Origin: Litorimonas sp964425355
GTDB lineage: Bacteria > Pseudomonadota > Alphaproteobacteria > Caulobacterales > Maricaulaceae
Length of the DNA: 13,678 nucleotides
Assembly: GCA_964425355.1 (NCBI GenBank)
Contig: CAYRMO010000073.1
Span: 1-13,678 of the forward strand
Direction: 5' to 3'
Shown here: positions 1 through 7,529 of the stretch, in pieces
How the letters are laid out: each line of letters opens with the position of its first letter
How positions within the stretch are numbered: position 1 is the first letter of the stretch
The notes under the pieces: model-generated
Database searches by the model: none
Told to the model about the DNA's origin: nothing
Seen by the model: only the letters and a program-made list of their open reading frames with translations
Program-made: the position numbers and the translations under genes

Positions 1-2
1 CT

Positions 3-197
3 TGGCCCGGGCTCAAGGAAAATGATTTATATGAGGGGCGTGACCTTATGCCTATTCATGACATTCGAGCCATATTCGCACATATTGCTTCACAACATTT
101 TGGCTTGAAAAAAACTTTTATTGAAAATGAGCTTTTTCCTAACCTTCCCAAAAGTTATGATAGCTTTGACTTCATCAGAGATGGACACTTTATTTGA
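3..197 (+). CDS. DUF1501 family protein, C-terminal end (partial)
   Basis: The reading frame enters from the left edge and ends at TGA 195-197, giving 64 residues that start WPGLKENDLYEGRDL. The run 'WPGL...LYEGRDLMP..DIRAIFAHIASQHFGL' matches the conserved C-terminus of DUF1501 proteins as I know the family (W-P-G-L, then G-R-D-L, a T/H-D-[LI]-R-A segment and an HxGL ending). These are exported, often Tat-dependent proteins of unknown biochemical role, usually encoded next to a DUF1800 protein. That partner would lie outside the window. The final residues are less typical and could be lineage-specific. The gene runs in the same direction as the polysaccharide operon but is separated from it by almost 190 bp with its own likely promoter, so a functional link is not implied. 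Confidence 0.7.
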   Translation, partial: WPGLKENDLYEGRDLMPIHDIRAIFAHIASQHFGLKKTFIENELFPNLPKSYDSFDFIRDGHFI

Positions 198-385
198 GCT
201 TGCCTAGCCACTGCGATCCCAATGTTTTCATAACGTTTTAAGCACCAAAATGAATAACGCATAAACATCAAATATTTTAGAAATTAATTAACCATGATTC
301 TGCGTAAATTAGCGAATGGTTAGCCCTGTGTTTACGTAATATTTGGAACATTCCCGTAAAAGACCAAAAAAAATAGGTGAATGGA
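198..385 (+). promoter_or_regulatory. Promoter region of the forward polysaccharide operon
   Basis: This AT-rich stretch lies between the DUF1501 stop and the hfsE-like start. It holds a tandem TTAATTAA (284-291) running into TTAACCATG (288-296), and an inverted near-copy ATGGTTAG (316-323). TTAACC-type sequences resemble half-sites of the alphaproteobacterial regulator CtrA, whose full site is TTAA-N7-TTAA. No correctly spaced full site is present, so CtrA control is only an inference. The ribosome binding site is AGGTGA at 375-380, five bases before ATG 386. I see no convincing terminator for the DUF1501 gene. Confidence 0.45.
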
Positions 386-2014
386 ATGCCAACAAAGAAG
401 AAAACCGACGCGGCTATGGCTGCGGCGCGTGAGGAACATATGCCTCACCGTCAGTCTCCATCACCTATGCGCCATGGGGATGAAAAACGTGGATCTGCCT
501 CAGATCGACTAGATAATTTTGCGAATAATGTTCGTCCGGCTGAAAACAACAAGCCCAAAATTGATCGTCGTCGTAAACGCCTCACGACGGCTGATATTGA
601 TGTCCCTCGCAAGCAACTCAATCTCAATGCTGTCCGGTTCGGACTGCGTGGCTTGGATATTTTAATGGTTTGTGCGGTGATCGCCCTCGGCATTTGGAAT
701 GGCTATATTGGCACGAATAATCGCGGTATTGCGGCTCCCGTGGCGGCCTCACTGCTCGGATCTGTCATATTCATTTCAGCGCTTTTCGCGTCAAATGCTT
801 ATCGCTTTAATGCAGCTCAAAGCTGGTCATCTCATATGAAAAATGTCGGCTTGGCCAGTTTCGCGGCTCTCGGCATTTGGTTGACGATTGCCTTGATTAC
901 CCGCCCCGAAACCTTCTTGCCAGATGCGCTGGCCAAAGCGGGCCTGGGCGCCATTGCGCTAATTTTGGTATTACATTCAATTTATTACGTCCAAATGCGC
1001 AAATTGCATGTTCGCGGTGCCCTTGCCCCAACAATTGTTATGCTGGGCGCAACAGATAGCGCGCGCCGCATTATTGAGGAAAATGCCAAAACCAAAGAAC
1101 TTAATATTCTAGCGATTTTTGATGACCGTTTGGCCCGCACGCCCCATAATATTTATGGTGTCCCGGTCATTGGCAAAGTCGAAGACCTGCTGACATGGGA
1201 TGCCCTGCCATATGTCAATAGAATTGTGGTCACCTTGCCGTCAAAAGCAGATAAGCGCCGCCAAGAGTTCAAGGAACGGGTCAAACTGCTTCCTAATCGC
1301 ATTGCCTTTGTCGTTGATGAATTTGAAAACCTCAACCACGTCAAACAACGTGTCTCTGAGATCGCGGAAGTCTCTATGCGGGACGTCACTGGCAATCCAA
1401 AATCCGGTCGCCACACGGCGGTTAAACGCTTGAGCGATATTGTGATAAGTGCCACAGCTTTGGTCCTTGGATCGCCATTTTTGCTCCTTATTGCCGCCCT
1501 CATTCGCCTAGATAGTAAGGGACCTATTCTCTTCAAACAGGAAAGACACGGTTTCAATAATCGCGTCTTCCATGTCTATAAATTCCGGTCCATGCGCACA
1601 GAAATGTCAGACTTTAAAGCCGCTAAGCAGACAACAAAGAATGATCCGCGCGTAACCAAAATTGGCCGGTTCATTCGCAAAACATCGATTGATGAACTGC
1701 CCCAACTCTTAAATGTTTTGCGCGGTGAAATGTCATTGGTCGGTCCTCGTCCCCATGCCACAGGTATGGAGACCGAAGGTAAATCCAGTATCGATCTGGT
1801 CGCAGAATATGCCCATCGTCACAAAGTTAAACCAGGTATGACGGGCTGGGCGCAAATTAATGGCTCGCGCGGCCCTCTCCATAACGGGGCAGAGGTCGCC
1901 GAACGTGTCAGGCTGGATGTCGAATATATTGAACGGTCCAACGTTTTCTTTGATATCTACATCATGTTAAAGACGCTCCCTGTCTTATTGGGCGATACAA
2001 CAAATACGCGCTAA
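386..2014 (+). CDS. hfsE: Polyisoprenyl-phosphate hexose-1-phosphate transferase (HfsE/WcaJ type)
   Basis: This inner-membrane enzyme would start each repeat unit by moving a hexose-1-phosphate from a UDP-sugar to undecaprenyl phosphate. The 542 residues contain a hydrophilic, strongly basic N-terminus (1-85), four membrane helices (about 89-109, 118-136, 154-172, 185-202), a nucleotide-binding-like central domain (about 216-320, VMLGATDSARR), a single membrane-entering helix (about 352-374) and the bacterial sugar transferase domain to the C-terminus. The catalytic domain shows KFRSM (399-403), the SIDELPQL segment with the Asp-Glu pair near 436-437, and VGPRPH (452-457). This five-helix-type layout is that of WcaJ and of Caulobacter HfsE/PssY/PssZ. 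I prefer ATG 386 because AGGTGA sits 5 bases upstream; an in-frame GTG at 377 would overlap that site. It is the first gene of the operon. The hfsE name rests on domain and neighbours; the sugar cannot be read from sequence. Confidence 0.9.
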   Translation: MPTKKKTDAAMAAAREEHMPHRQSPSPMRHGDEKRGSASDRLDNFANNVRPAENNKPKIDRRRKRLTTADIDVPRKQLNLNAVRFGLRGLDILMVCAVIALGIWNGYIGTNNRGIAAPVAASLLGSVIFISALFASNAYRFNAAQSWSSHMKNVGLASFAALGIWLTIALITRPETFLPDALAKAGLGAIALILVLHSIYYVQMRKLHVRGALAPTIVMLGATDSARRIIEENAKTKELNILAIFDDRLARTPHNIYGVPVIGKVEDLLTWDALPYVNRIVVTLPSKADKRRQEFKERVKLLPNRIAFVVDEFENLNHVKQRVSEIAEVSMRDVTGNPKSGRHTAVKRLSDIVISATALVLGSPFLLLIAALIRLDSKGPILFKQERHGFNNRVFHVYKFRSMRTEMSDFKAAKQTTKNDPRVTKIGRFIRKTSIDELPQLLNVLRGEMSLVGPRPHATGMETEGKSSIDLVAEYAHRHKVKPGMTGWAQINGSRGPLHNGAEVAERVRLDVEYIERSNVFFDIYIMLKTLPVLLGDTTNTR

Positions 2015-2051
2015 TGATCTTTAGTCACGCGCATATCATTGAGACTCCGTC

Positions 2052-3521
2052 ATGATGGGCCGGTCCATGCTGGCCTATTTGCCTGTTAATTTGGCAAATA
2101 TATTGACGGCCTTTGGCACGATTGTCATTCTGACGCGGCTTCTCGAGCCCGCAGAATTTGGCATTTATGCGATTGCCATGATTACGCTGCAATTTACCCA
2201 TATGTCACTCTTCACATGGCTAGAGGCGGCTATGGCCCGTTTTCAGGCGCGTGCCGAACGCGAGAATGACGTCGCGAGCCATTTAAAAACCCTTTACCGT
2301 TTAGGCGGCTATATTGGCCTGTCGACCTTCCCTATCATAATGGCGACGCTTTGGATTCTGCCTATTGATGATCGCTTGGCATATGTTCTTGTCTTCGCGC
2401 TATCTTCTGGCTGTATACAGGTCCTATTTAACTTGGGTATGGAAGCTCACAGAGCATCGCATCGGATCAAACGCTATTCTGTTACCTATGCCAGTCAAAC
2501 CGTTATTAGTTTTACAATCGGCCTTTTCTTTGTTCTCTTTACGCCTCTGCGCGAAGCTGGCCCATATGTCGGAATATTCATCGGATTAGTCTTAGTTGGA
2601 CTCATTGATGGTCTTTTCATGCTAAAACGTATGAAGGGCGGAAAATATAATGCCGATAAAGCCAAAACCTATGCCATTTATGGCTTACCCCTCTGTATAG
2701 GGCTTTTATTATCCTATGCGCTAAACTCCATTGACGCCTATTTAATTCTCGGCATTAAAGGTGCGGCAGCTGCCGGTGAATATAATGCGGGTTATAACCT
2801 TGCCAATCGTAGCCTTGAGACGCTCTTTGTCTGGATTTCTATGGCCATTACCCCTGTTGCAATTACGGCGATGGAAAAAGAAGGGACTGAAAAAGCACAG
2901 CTCATTTTAAAAGACTATGCCGCATCATTAATGTGGATCGCCTTCCCTGCCGCGACCGGCATAGCCTTAGTTGCACCGGACGCCGGATTTATTCTGGGCG
3001 AAGGCGTTCGCGACGTTGCCGTGACAATCATGCCGGGCATCGCCTTGGCCGGATTAATCAATGGCTTGATGACCTATTACGTGCACCGGGCATTTATGTT
3101 GTCTGGTAAAACCCGTAAATATGTGTGGGCGCTGGTTCTCCCTGTATTCTTGAATATAGGATTAAATTTGTGGTTGATACCGATTTATGGACTACAAGGT
3201 GCCGTTTGGGCAACCGTAATTTGCTATGCAATTGCCATTATGATTGCGACGGTCTTGGCAAGGCAAGATTTTCCATTACCGCTCCCGATCCGCGCAGCCC
3301 TTGAAATTCTGGTAGCTTGCGCGACGATGGCTGTTGCCGTGCTTGCTTTGCCACTCGATAATATGACGCCTGGTTTTATGACCCTTATGATCAAAGCGGT
3401 AACGGGTGGACTCGTCTATTTGCTTGTTTGCTGGCTCATTAATGCGGCAAATTGCCGAAATGTGATCCGGTCCATCAAACAGAAGCTCTCATCCTCGTCT
3501 GTTTTGGAACCGGCCGAATGA
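2052..3521 (+). CDS. hfsF: Wzx/MOP-family polysaccharide flippase (HfsF-like)
   Basis: This is a 489-residue integral membrane protein with about 12-14 hydrophobic helices spread over its whole length. It opens with a helix followed by TRLLEPAEFGIYAIAM (about 29-44), the hallmark N-terminal segment of Wzx-type polysaccharide exporters of the MOP superfamily. Such proteins move undecaprenyl-linked repeat units from the cytoplasmic to the periplasmic face. A long cytoplasmic stretch rich in charges follows the second helix (ARFQARAERENDVASHL), as in relatives. It lies 37 bp after the transferase gene, with no terminator between. The start is one of two adjacent ATGs (2052 or 2055), and the ribosome binding site is weak (GAG at 2041). 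The 3' end overlaps the next gene by the ATGA arrangement. The position directly after an hfsE-like gene matches the hfsE-hfsF order known from Caulobacter. Confidence 0.88.
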   Translation: MMGRSMLAYLPVNLANILTAFGTIVILTRLLEPAEFGIYAIAMITLQFTHMSLFTWLEAAMARFQARAERENDVASHLKTLYRLGGYIGLSTFPIIMATLWILPIDDRLAYVLVFALSSGCIQVLFNLGMEAHRASHRIKRYSVTYASQTVISFTIGLFFVLFTPLREAGPYVGIFIGLVLVGLIDGLFMLKRMKGGKYNADKAKTYAIYGLPLCIGLLLSYALNSIDAYLILGIKGAAAAGEYNAGYNLANRSLETLFVWISMAITPVAITAMEKEGTEKAQLILKDYAASLMWIAFPAATGIALVAPDAGFILGEGVRDVAVTIMPGIALAGLINGLMTYYVHRAFMLSGKTRKYVWALVLPVFLNIGLNLWLIPIYGLQGAVWATVICYAIAIMIATVLARQDFPLPLPIRAALEILVACATMAVAVLALPLDNMTPGFMTLMIKAVTGGLVYLLVCWLINAANCRNVIRSIKQKLSSSSVLEPAE

Positions 3522-4447
3522 AAAACCTCATCACATATAGTTCTAGCTGGGAAAGCGCGACGCCATTTCTTTCGGTTCTCATCCCATTTTACCGCGATGA
3601 TGCGAGCGTCCTATTCCAGGATCTCGAAGCGCAAGCCAAAGATTTACCAATCGAAGTCCTACTCCAAGATGACGGTACAGATGACAGTAAATTGACGCGC
3701 CAAATGGTGCGCTTGGTTGAAAGCTCTTCAATCGCCGCGCGCCTTTATACGGCGCCGGCTAATCAGGGTCGTTCTGCAACGCGGAATGATCTGCAGGATG
3801 CTGCGCGCAGTGATTGGGTTCTCTTTCTTGATGCCGATATGCGTCCCGCATCTGAGCATTTTCTGAACGCCTATTTAAAGCTGGTTATGGAGGATTTTGC
3901 CGATATCATTTTCGGTGGGTTCGAAGTTGAAGCCGAACAATCGGATAGGGACCGTGACCTTCACCGGGCCTTATCACAGGTCTCGGACTGCCTTAGCCTC
4001 GCTGAGAGACAGGCCGCTGGCGCGCAATATGTTGCCTCCTCGAACCTTTGCGTTCGCAAATCCGTTCTAGAATCTGAGCCTTTTGACAATGAATTCTCTG
4101 GATGGGGTTGGGAAGATAGTGAATGGGCGGCACGTGTTTCCAAAACTCACAAGCTGGTGCATGCGGATAACCGAGCCATTCATTTGGGCCTTGAGACAAC
4201 GGATACGCTTTTACGTCGCTTTGCGACATCGGGTAAAAATTACCAGCGCTTTGTGACGCTTCATCCAGATTTGGCGCCGCAACTGAGTCTTTATCGGATA
4301 TCTGTGAAATTAGGTCGGCTGCCCGGACAGAAAATCATGCGTCCATTCCTAAGGTTGATCGTCAAAGCTGTCGCCCTGCCCATGCGTTTTCGCCTTATGG
4401 CTCTTAAACTCTGGCGGGCCTCTCATTATGCAGAGGTGCTCTCATGA
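3518..4447 (+). CDS. Family 2 glycosyltransferase (HfsG position)
   Basis: This is a GT-A fold glycosyltransferase of 309 residues, predicted to add a sugar to the lipid-linked repeat unit on the cytoplasmic side. SVLIPFYRDD (19-28) is the typical nucleotide-binding start, DDG (51-53) follows the second strand, LDADM (104-108) carries the metal-binding DxD, and GWGWEDSEWAARV (195-207) is the acceptor/catalytic ED motif also seen in galactosyltransferase-like C-terminal domains. A basic, hydrophobic tail (about 265-300) may touch the membrane. The frame is open back to an upstream ATG at 3452, but ATG 3518 overlaps the flippase stop (ATGA) and has GGAA eight bases before it, and the protein then begins like its relatives. 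By gene order it would be HfsG; HfsJ or HfsL equivalence is equally possible from sequence alone, so no symbol is given. Confidence 0.88.
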   Translation: MKNLITYSSSWESATPFLSVLIPFYRDDASVLFQDLEAQAKDLPIEVLLQDDGTDDSKLTRQMVRLVESSSIAARLYTAPANQGRSATRNDLQDAARSDWVLFLDADMRPASEHFLNAYLKLVMEDFADIIFGGFEVEAEQSDRDRDLHRALSQVSDCLSLAERQAAGAQYVASSNLCVRKSVLESEPFDNEFSGWGWEDSEWAARVSKTHKLVHADNRAIHLGLETTDTLLRRFATSGKNYQRFVTLHPDLAPQLSLYRISVKLGRLPGQKIMRPFLRLIVKAVALPMRFRLMALKLWRASHYAEVLS

Positions 4448-5202
4448 ATCAGCTCGACGATACATTTTTGCACCGGCTGAGACGGCAAATCTCGCATAAA
4501 CGCGAAAGACATATTTTACCAAGGCCTGAACGCGCCATCATAACATTCAGCTTTGATGATTGCCCCCTCTCAGCGATTGAAAATGGCTTGCCCATTTTAG
4601 AGACTGAAGGCTGGCACGCGACGATTTATGTAAGCACCGGCCTTTGCGGAACAACTAATCATCTTGGCCTGCATATGTCAGAGCGTGATATTGTTAAGAC
4701 CTATGAGCGTGGCCATGAAATTGGCGACCATACCTTTTCGCATATTAATGCGAGGCGTCCATCAACAACTGACTATCTTGAGAATATAGAGAAAAATCAG
4801 CACGCGTTAGAGGCGCTTGGCCTACCGCCAAGTCAGCATTTCGCCTATCCATTTGGCGATGTAACAACCCCGATAAAAGCCCAATTGAAAACCCGTTTTA
4901 AAACGGCGCGAGGTGTTTTACCGCCAAGCTCACCGGATTTGGACGCGAATTACCTCCCCGCTATGCCGCTTTATTCTGGCAAAAATATTGAAGCCGCGAT
5001 AAATAAAATTGAGACGCTCTCAGACCAACCCTTATGGCTCAATCTCTATACCCATGATGTACGAGATAATCCGAGTGACTATGGCTGCACACGGGATGAA
5101 TTTAGACGTGTTGTCGACGCTGTAAAAGCTGCCTCTGCGCAGGTCTTGCCCGTCTGTGATGCCTATGACCTTATTTGTGCGACGCGGAGGATGGTAGCAT
5201 GA
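4444..5202 (+). CDS. hfsH: NodB-type polysaccharide deacetylase (HfsH-like)
   Basis: This 252-residue carbohydrate esterase family 4 enzyme is predicted to remove N-acetyl groups from amino sugars of the repeat unit or polymer. All expected motifs are visible: TFSFDD (34-39, catalytic base and metal Asp), HTFSH (96-100, metal-binding His pair), AYPFGD (134-139), and LYTHD (201-205, catalytic His 204). In Caulobacter, HfsH deacetylates the holdfast polysaccharide and is needed for its adhesive strength. No signal peptide or membrane helix is present at the N-terminus (MNQLDDTFLHRLRRQISHK), so a cytoplasmic location acting on lipid-linked precursor is inferred. The start overlaps the stop of the preceding glycosyltransferase (ATGA), and the next gene overlaps its own stop in the same way, indicating tight translational coupling. 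Confidence 0.9.
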   Translation: MNQLDDTFLHRLRRQISHKRERHILPRPERAIITFSFDDCPLSAIENGLPILETEGWHATIYVSTGLCGTTNHLGLHMSERDIVKTYERGHEIGDHTFSHINARRPSTTDYLENIEKNQHALEALGLPPSQHFAYPFGDVTTPIKAQLKTRFKTARGVLPPSSPDLDANYLPAMPLYSGKNIEAAINKIETLSDQPLWLNLYTHDVRDNPSDYGCTRDEFRRVVDAVKAASAQVLPVCDAYDLICATRRMVA

Positions 5203-6122
5203 GCTGGCTCGAAAACACTGTCTCGATTGTTATACCAACCTATAAACGTCCAGAAGGCATTTCCCGCGTCTTAAAAAGCGTGGAAGCCGAAGCCGTCACA
5301 GGTTATGAAGTGGAAATCGTTGTCGCCGATAATGACCCCGCTGGGAGTGCTGGAGACTTTGTCAAAGCGTTTGCCGCCAAAAGCCAAGCCAAAATTATCT
5401 ATACGCATATTCCAGAACCAGGCGTCTCTAATGCACGTAACGGGGCCTTAGCCGTTGCATCCGGCCGCTACATCCTGTTCATCGATGATGATATGGAGGC
5501 CTTAGAGGGCTGGGCAGACGCCATGGTACACGGGGCCATATCCTATGACGCCACCCTCGCCTTTGGTCCAGTCGATGCTGTCATGCCAGAAACCGGACAT
5601 GCACTTTACGATTATATGCAACCTCTATTTTGTCGAAACCGAGACCTAGAAGATGGCTATATGGATGAAGGTGTCGCCACGGGAAATTGTTTCCTAGATC
5701 GCGGTATTGCTAATCTGCCGACACCAGTCTTTGATCCAGCTCTAAATCAAACCGGAGGTGAGGACGATGCCCTGTTTGCGCATCTAATCGAACACGGGGC
5801 CAAAATTGCGTGGCTCACACGCGGTAAGACCCTTGAATATGTTCCGGCCCATCGCGCGACGTTGAAATATGTTTGGCAGCGTAATTTTGCTTGGGGTCAA
5901 GGCCCCACACAACATGAAGCCGATAAAGGCCTAAGCGGTCTGCCCGGTATATTTAAATGGATGTTGGTTGGCTTATTCCAAACGCCCGTTTTTGCCGTAA
6001 GATGGTCAATCGCCAAACTATTCGGCCGACCAGAGGCCATCCAACATTGGGGGCGCCTCGCGCAAGGCGTGGGCAAGGTTATTTGGTCAGAACGACTCTC
6101 ACCGAAATTATACGGAATCTAG
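5199..6122 (+). CDS. Family 2 glycosyltransferase, last gene of the forward operon
   Basis: This 307-residue GT-A fold glycosyltransferase belongs to a different subgroup from the first one. Visible motifs are SIVIPTYKRPEG (9-20), VVADND (41-46), the acceptor-side PGVSNARNG (74-82), the metal-binding IDDDM (95-99) and GGEDD (186-190). The C-terminal half carries RNFAWGQGP (228-236) and an ending rich in small and basic residues that may contact the membrane. The start chosen is ATG 5199, which overlaps the deacetylase stop (ATGA) and has GGAGG at 5186-5190 eight bases upstream; an in-frame upstream ATG at 5175 is less likely. It probably extends the same lipid-linked repeat unit. HfsJ, HfsL or HfsG could each be the functional equivalent. 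No strong terminator follows; the convergent hfsC-like gene ends 62 bp further on. Confidence 0.87.
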   Translation: MSWLENTVSIVIPTYKRPEGISRVLKSVEAEAVTGYEVEIVVADNDPAGSAGDFVKAFAAKSQAKIIYTHIPEPGVSNARNGALAVASGRYILFIDDDMEALEGWADAMVHGAISYDATLAFGPVDAVMPETGHALYDYMQPLFCRNRDLEDGYMDEGVATGNCFLDRGIANLPTPVFDPALNQTGGEDDALFAHLIEHGAKIAWLTRGKTLEYVPAHRATLKYVWQRNFAWGQGPTQHEADKGLSGLPGIFKWMLVGLFQTPVFAVRWSIAKLFGRPEAIQHWGRLAQGVGKVIWSERLSPKLYGI

Positions 6123-6184
6123 TGTTAATTTGCGAAGACTTGGACTCACGCTTTCTTAGTTTAAAATATCGCAAAATGTACCAA

Positions 6185-7519
6185 TTAGGTGGGAAGCTTC
6201 GTGTAGTCAGTTCGTTTCACCAAATAATATGGGAGTCTTACACGATTGCGCCAATAAGGTTTCTCAAAGGCAAATAATTTGGCAGAGGTCGCCACGAACA
6301 TCACCCAGGACAAATCATTCTGTTGAAGAATTGTCGATTCTGACATTGAAAATCCAAGAAACATAATGGTTGAAAGAATAACCCAATAGGTTTCTGTTCC
6401 GCCTTTACGCAAACGATCAATCGCTAAGATACACGTGCCTATAAAGAGCAAGGCAAATGTCCCAATGCCCAGAAATCCGGTCGACAACCATGTCTCCAAC
6501 CATCCATTATGTGCGCTTGGAATACCCCATTGTAGTTCGAGACGCACATAATAAGACGGCCCCAGCGGGTCGAGCCAATAAATTCCATAGCCATATCCGA
6601 GCCATGGTTTTTGACCAATAGAATTAATCAAACCATTCCAAATATCGGTTCGGCCCGTTAGCGTCCTTTCCTTACCGATCAAGGCGAAGGTGAAATCAGG
6701 CGCAAAAACAAGCATGCCGACAATAAGACCAATGCCCAGTAATAAGGATAAAATCAGGATAGGTCTAAGGACAACAAACCGTCGATAAAGCCGTAGGAAT
6801 GTAAACCCGCCAATTCCTATTAAAGCCACAAGCAAGGCTGTTTTCGACGTCGACATGAGGACAAGGAAAAAACAAAGGGCACAAAGGGGCAACCAAATCC
6901 AGAATCGATCAGGACGCATCGCAAAGGCGCAAAGCATAATAATAACACCTTTGGCCATAAAGCCACCCATATAGTTCTTTTCCACCCAAGCTCCGCGCCA
7001 AGCGCCTTGGTGAATTTCCTGCATAACGCCATAATAAGGCAAGACAATCGGGATGATGAGTGACACGATTGCGATAACGCCAAAGGCAAAAGCCAGGCGT
7101 TGGACCATACCATTCCAATCATATCGCGCAGCTAAAACAAGCCCAAAAATAGTTGTAATCATCACAGCGACGGATCTACGTAGCGTCACATCTGGACTCA
7201 GTGACCATAAGAAACTCAACCCACAAATCAGGACGCAGATAATCAGCAAGGGATTAAAAGCGACTATCCTGACGATCTGGGGCAAACATCGGATCATGAG
7301 CGCCAAAACAGCGATGTAACCGGGATACCACAAGGCACGTGCAAGCGGGCTTTCATATTCCAGATTGTTAAAATCCGTCAAAAACAAAGCAACTAAAGCC
7401 GTTGAAAACTGAAAAATCAGGAGGAAGAAAATTACATTTTCTAATCCTCTCAGGGCTGAAAATAATGCAAAATTCCGCTGCCGAAGCCCAGCCTGATCAT
7501 ATGTTATAGATGCAGACAT
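6185..7519 (-). CDS. hfsC: O-antigen ligase/Wzy-type polysaccharide polymerase (HfsC/ExoQ-like)
   Basis: This is a 444-residue inner-membrane protein with roughly 11-12 hydrophobic helices, predicted to polymerise flipped repeat units in the periplasm. ExoQ/Wzy-like landmarks appear in order: GAWRGAWVEKNYMGGFM (about 172-188), a large periplasmic loop with TLTGRTDIW (about 286-294), WLGYGYG (about 306-312) and SAHNGWLETW (about 335-344), the last being the O-antigen ligase domain signature. The frame can begin at TTG 7522, but ATG 7519 is preferred because AGAGG lies seven bases before it. That ribosome binding site overlaps the stop codon of the upstream hfsA-like gene, so the two are probably coupled. 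In Caulobacter, HfsC and HfsI are the redundant holdfast polymerases. The window shows only this one. Confidence 0.88.
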   Translation of the reverse strand: MSASITYDQAGLRQRNFALFSALRGLENVIFFLLIFQFSTALVALFLTDFNNLEYESPLARALWYPGYIAVLALMIRCLPQIVRIVAFNPLLIICVLICGLSFLWSLSPDVTLRRSVAVMITTIFGLVLAARYDWNGMVQRLAFAFGVIAIVSLIIPIVLPYYGVMQEIHQGAWRGAWVEKNYMGGFMAKGVIIMLCAFAMRPDRFWIWLPLCALCFFLVLMSTSKTALLVALIGIGGFTFLRLYRRFVVLRPILILSLLLGIGLIVGMLVFAPDFTFALIGKERTLTGRTDIWNGLINSIGQKPWLGYGYGIYWLDPLGPSYYVRLELQWGIPSAHNGWLETWLSTGFLGIGTFALLFIGTCILAIDRLRKGGTETYWVILSTIMFLGFSMSESTILQQNDLSWVMFVATSAKLFAFEKPYWRNRVRLPYYLVKRTDYTKLPT

Positions 7520-7529
7520 CAATCTGCCT

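Noticed and set aside
198..376. Full CtrA site TTAA-N7-TTAA upstream of the hfsE-like gene
   Set aside because: TTAA words occur at 238, 284 and 288, but none has seven-base spacing to another; only half-site similarity remains.
1153..1557. Reverse open frame of 134 codons inside the hfsE-like gene
   Set aside because: It is a shadow of a strongly conserved coding region, with an Arg/Ser/Leu-rich composition typical of antisense frames.
6129..6175. Inverted repeat TTTGCGA / TCGCAAA between the two convergent polysaccharide operons
   Set aside because: Only 7 bp with a 33-base loop and no T-tract on either side; too weak to call a bidirectional terminator.
5957..6277. Forward open frame of 106 codons spanning the end of the second glycosyltransferase
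   Set aside because: It overlaps two well-supported genes in other frames, has no ribosome binding site and shows no recognisable protein features.
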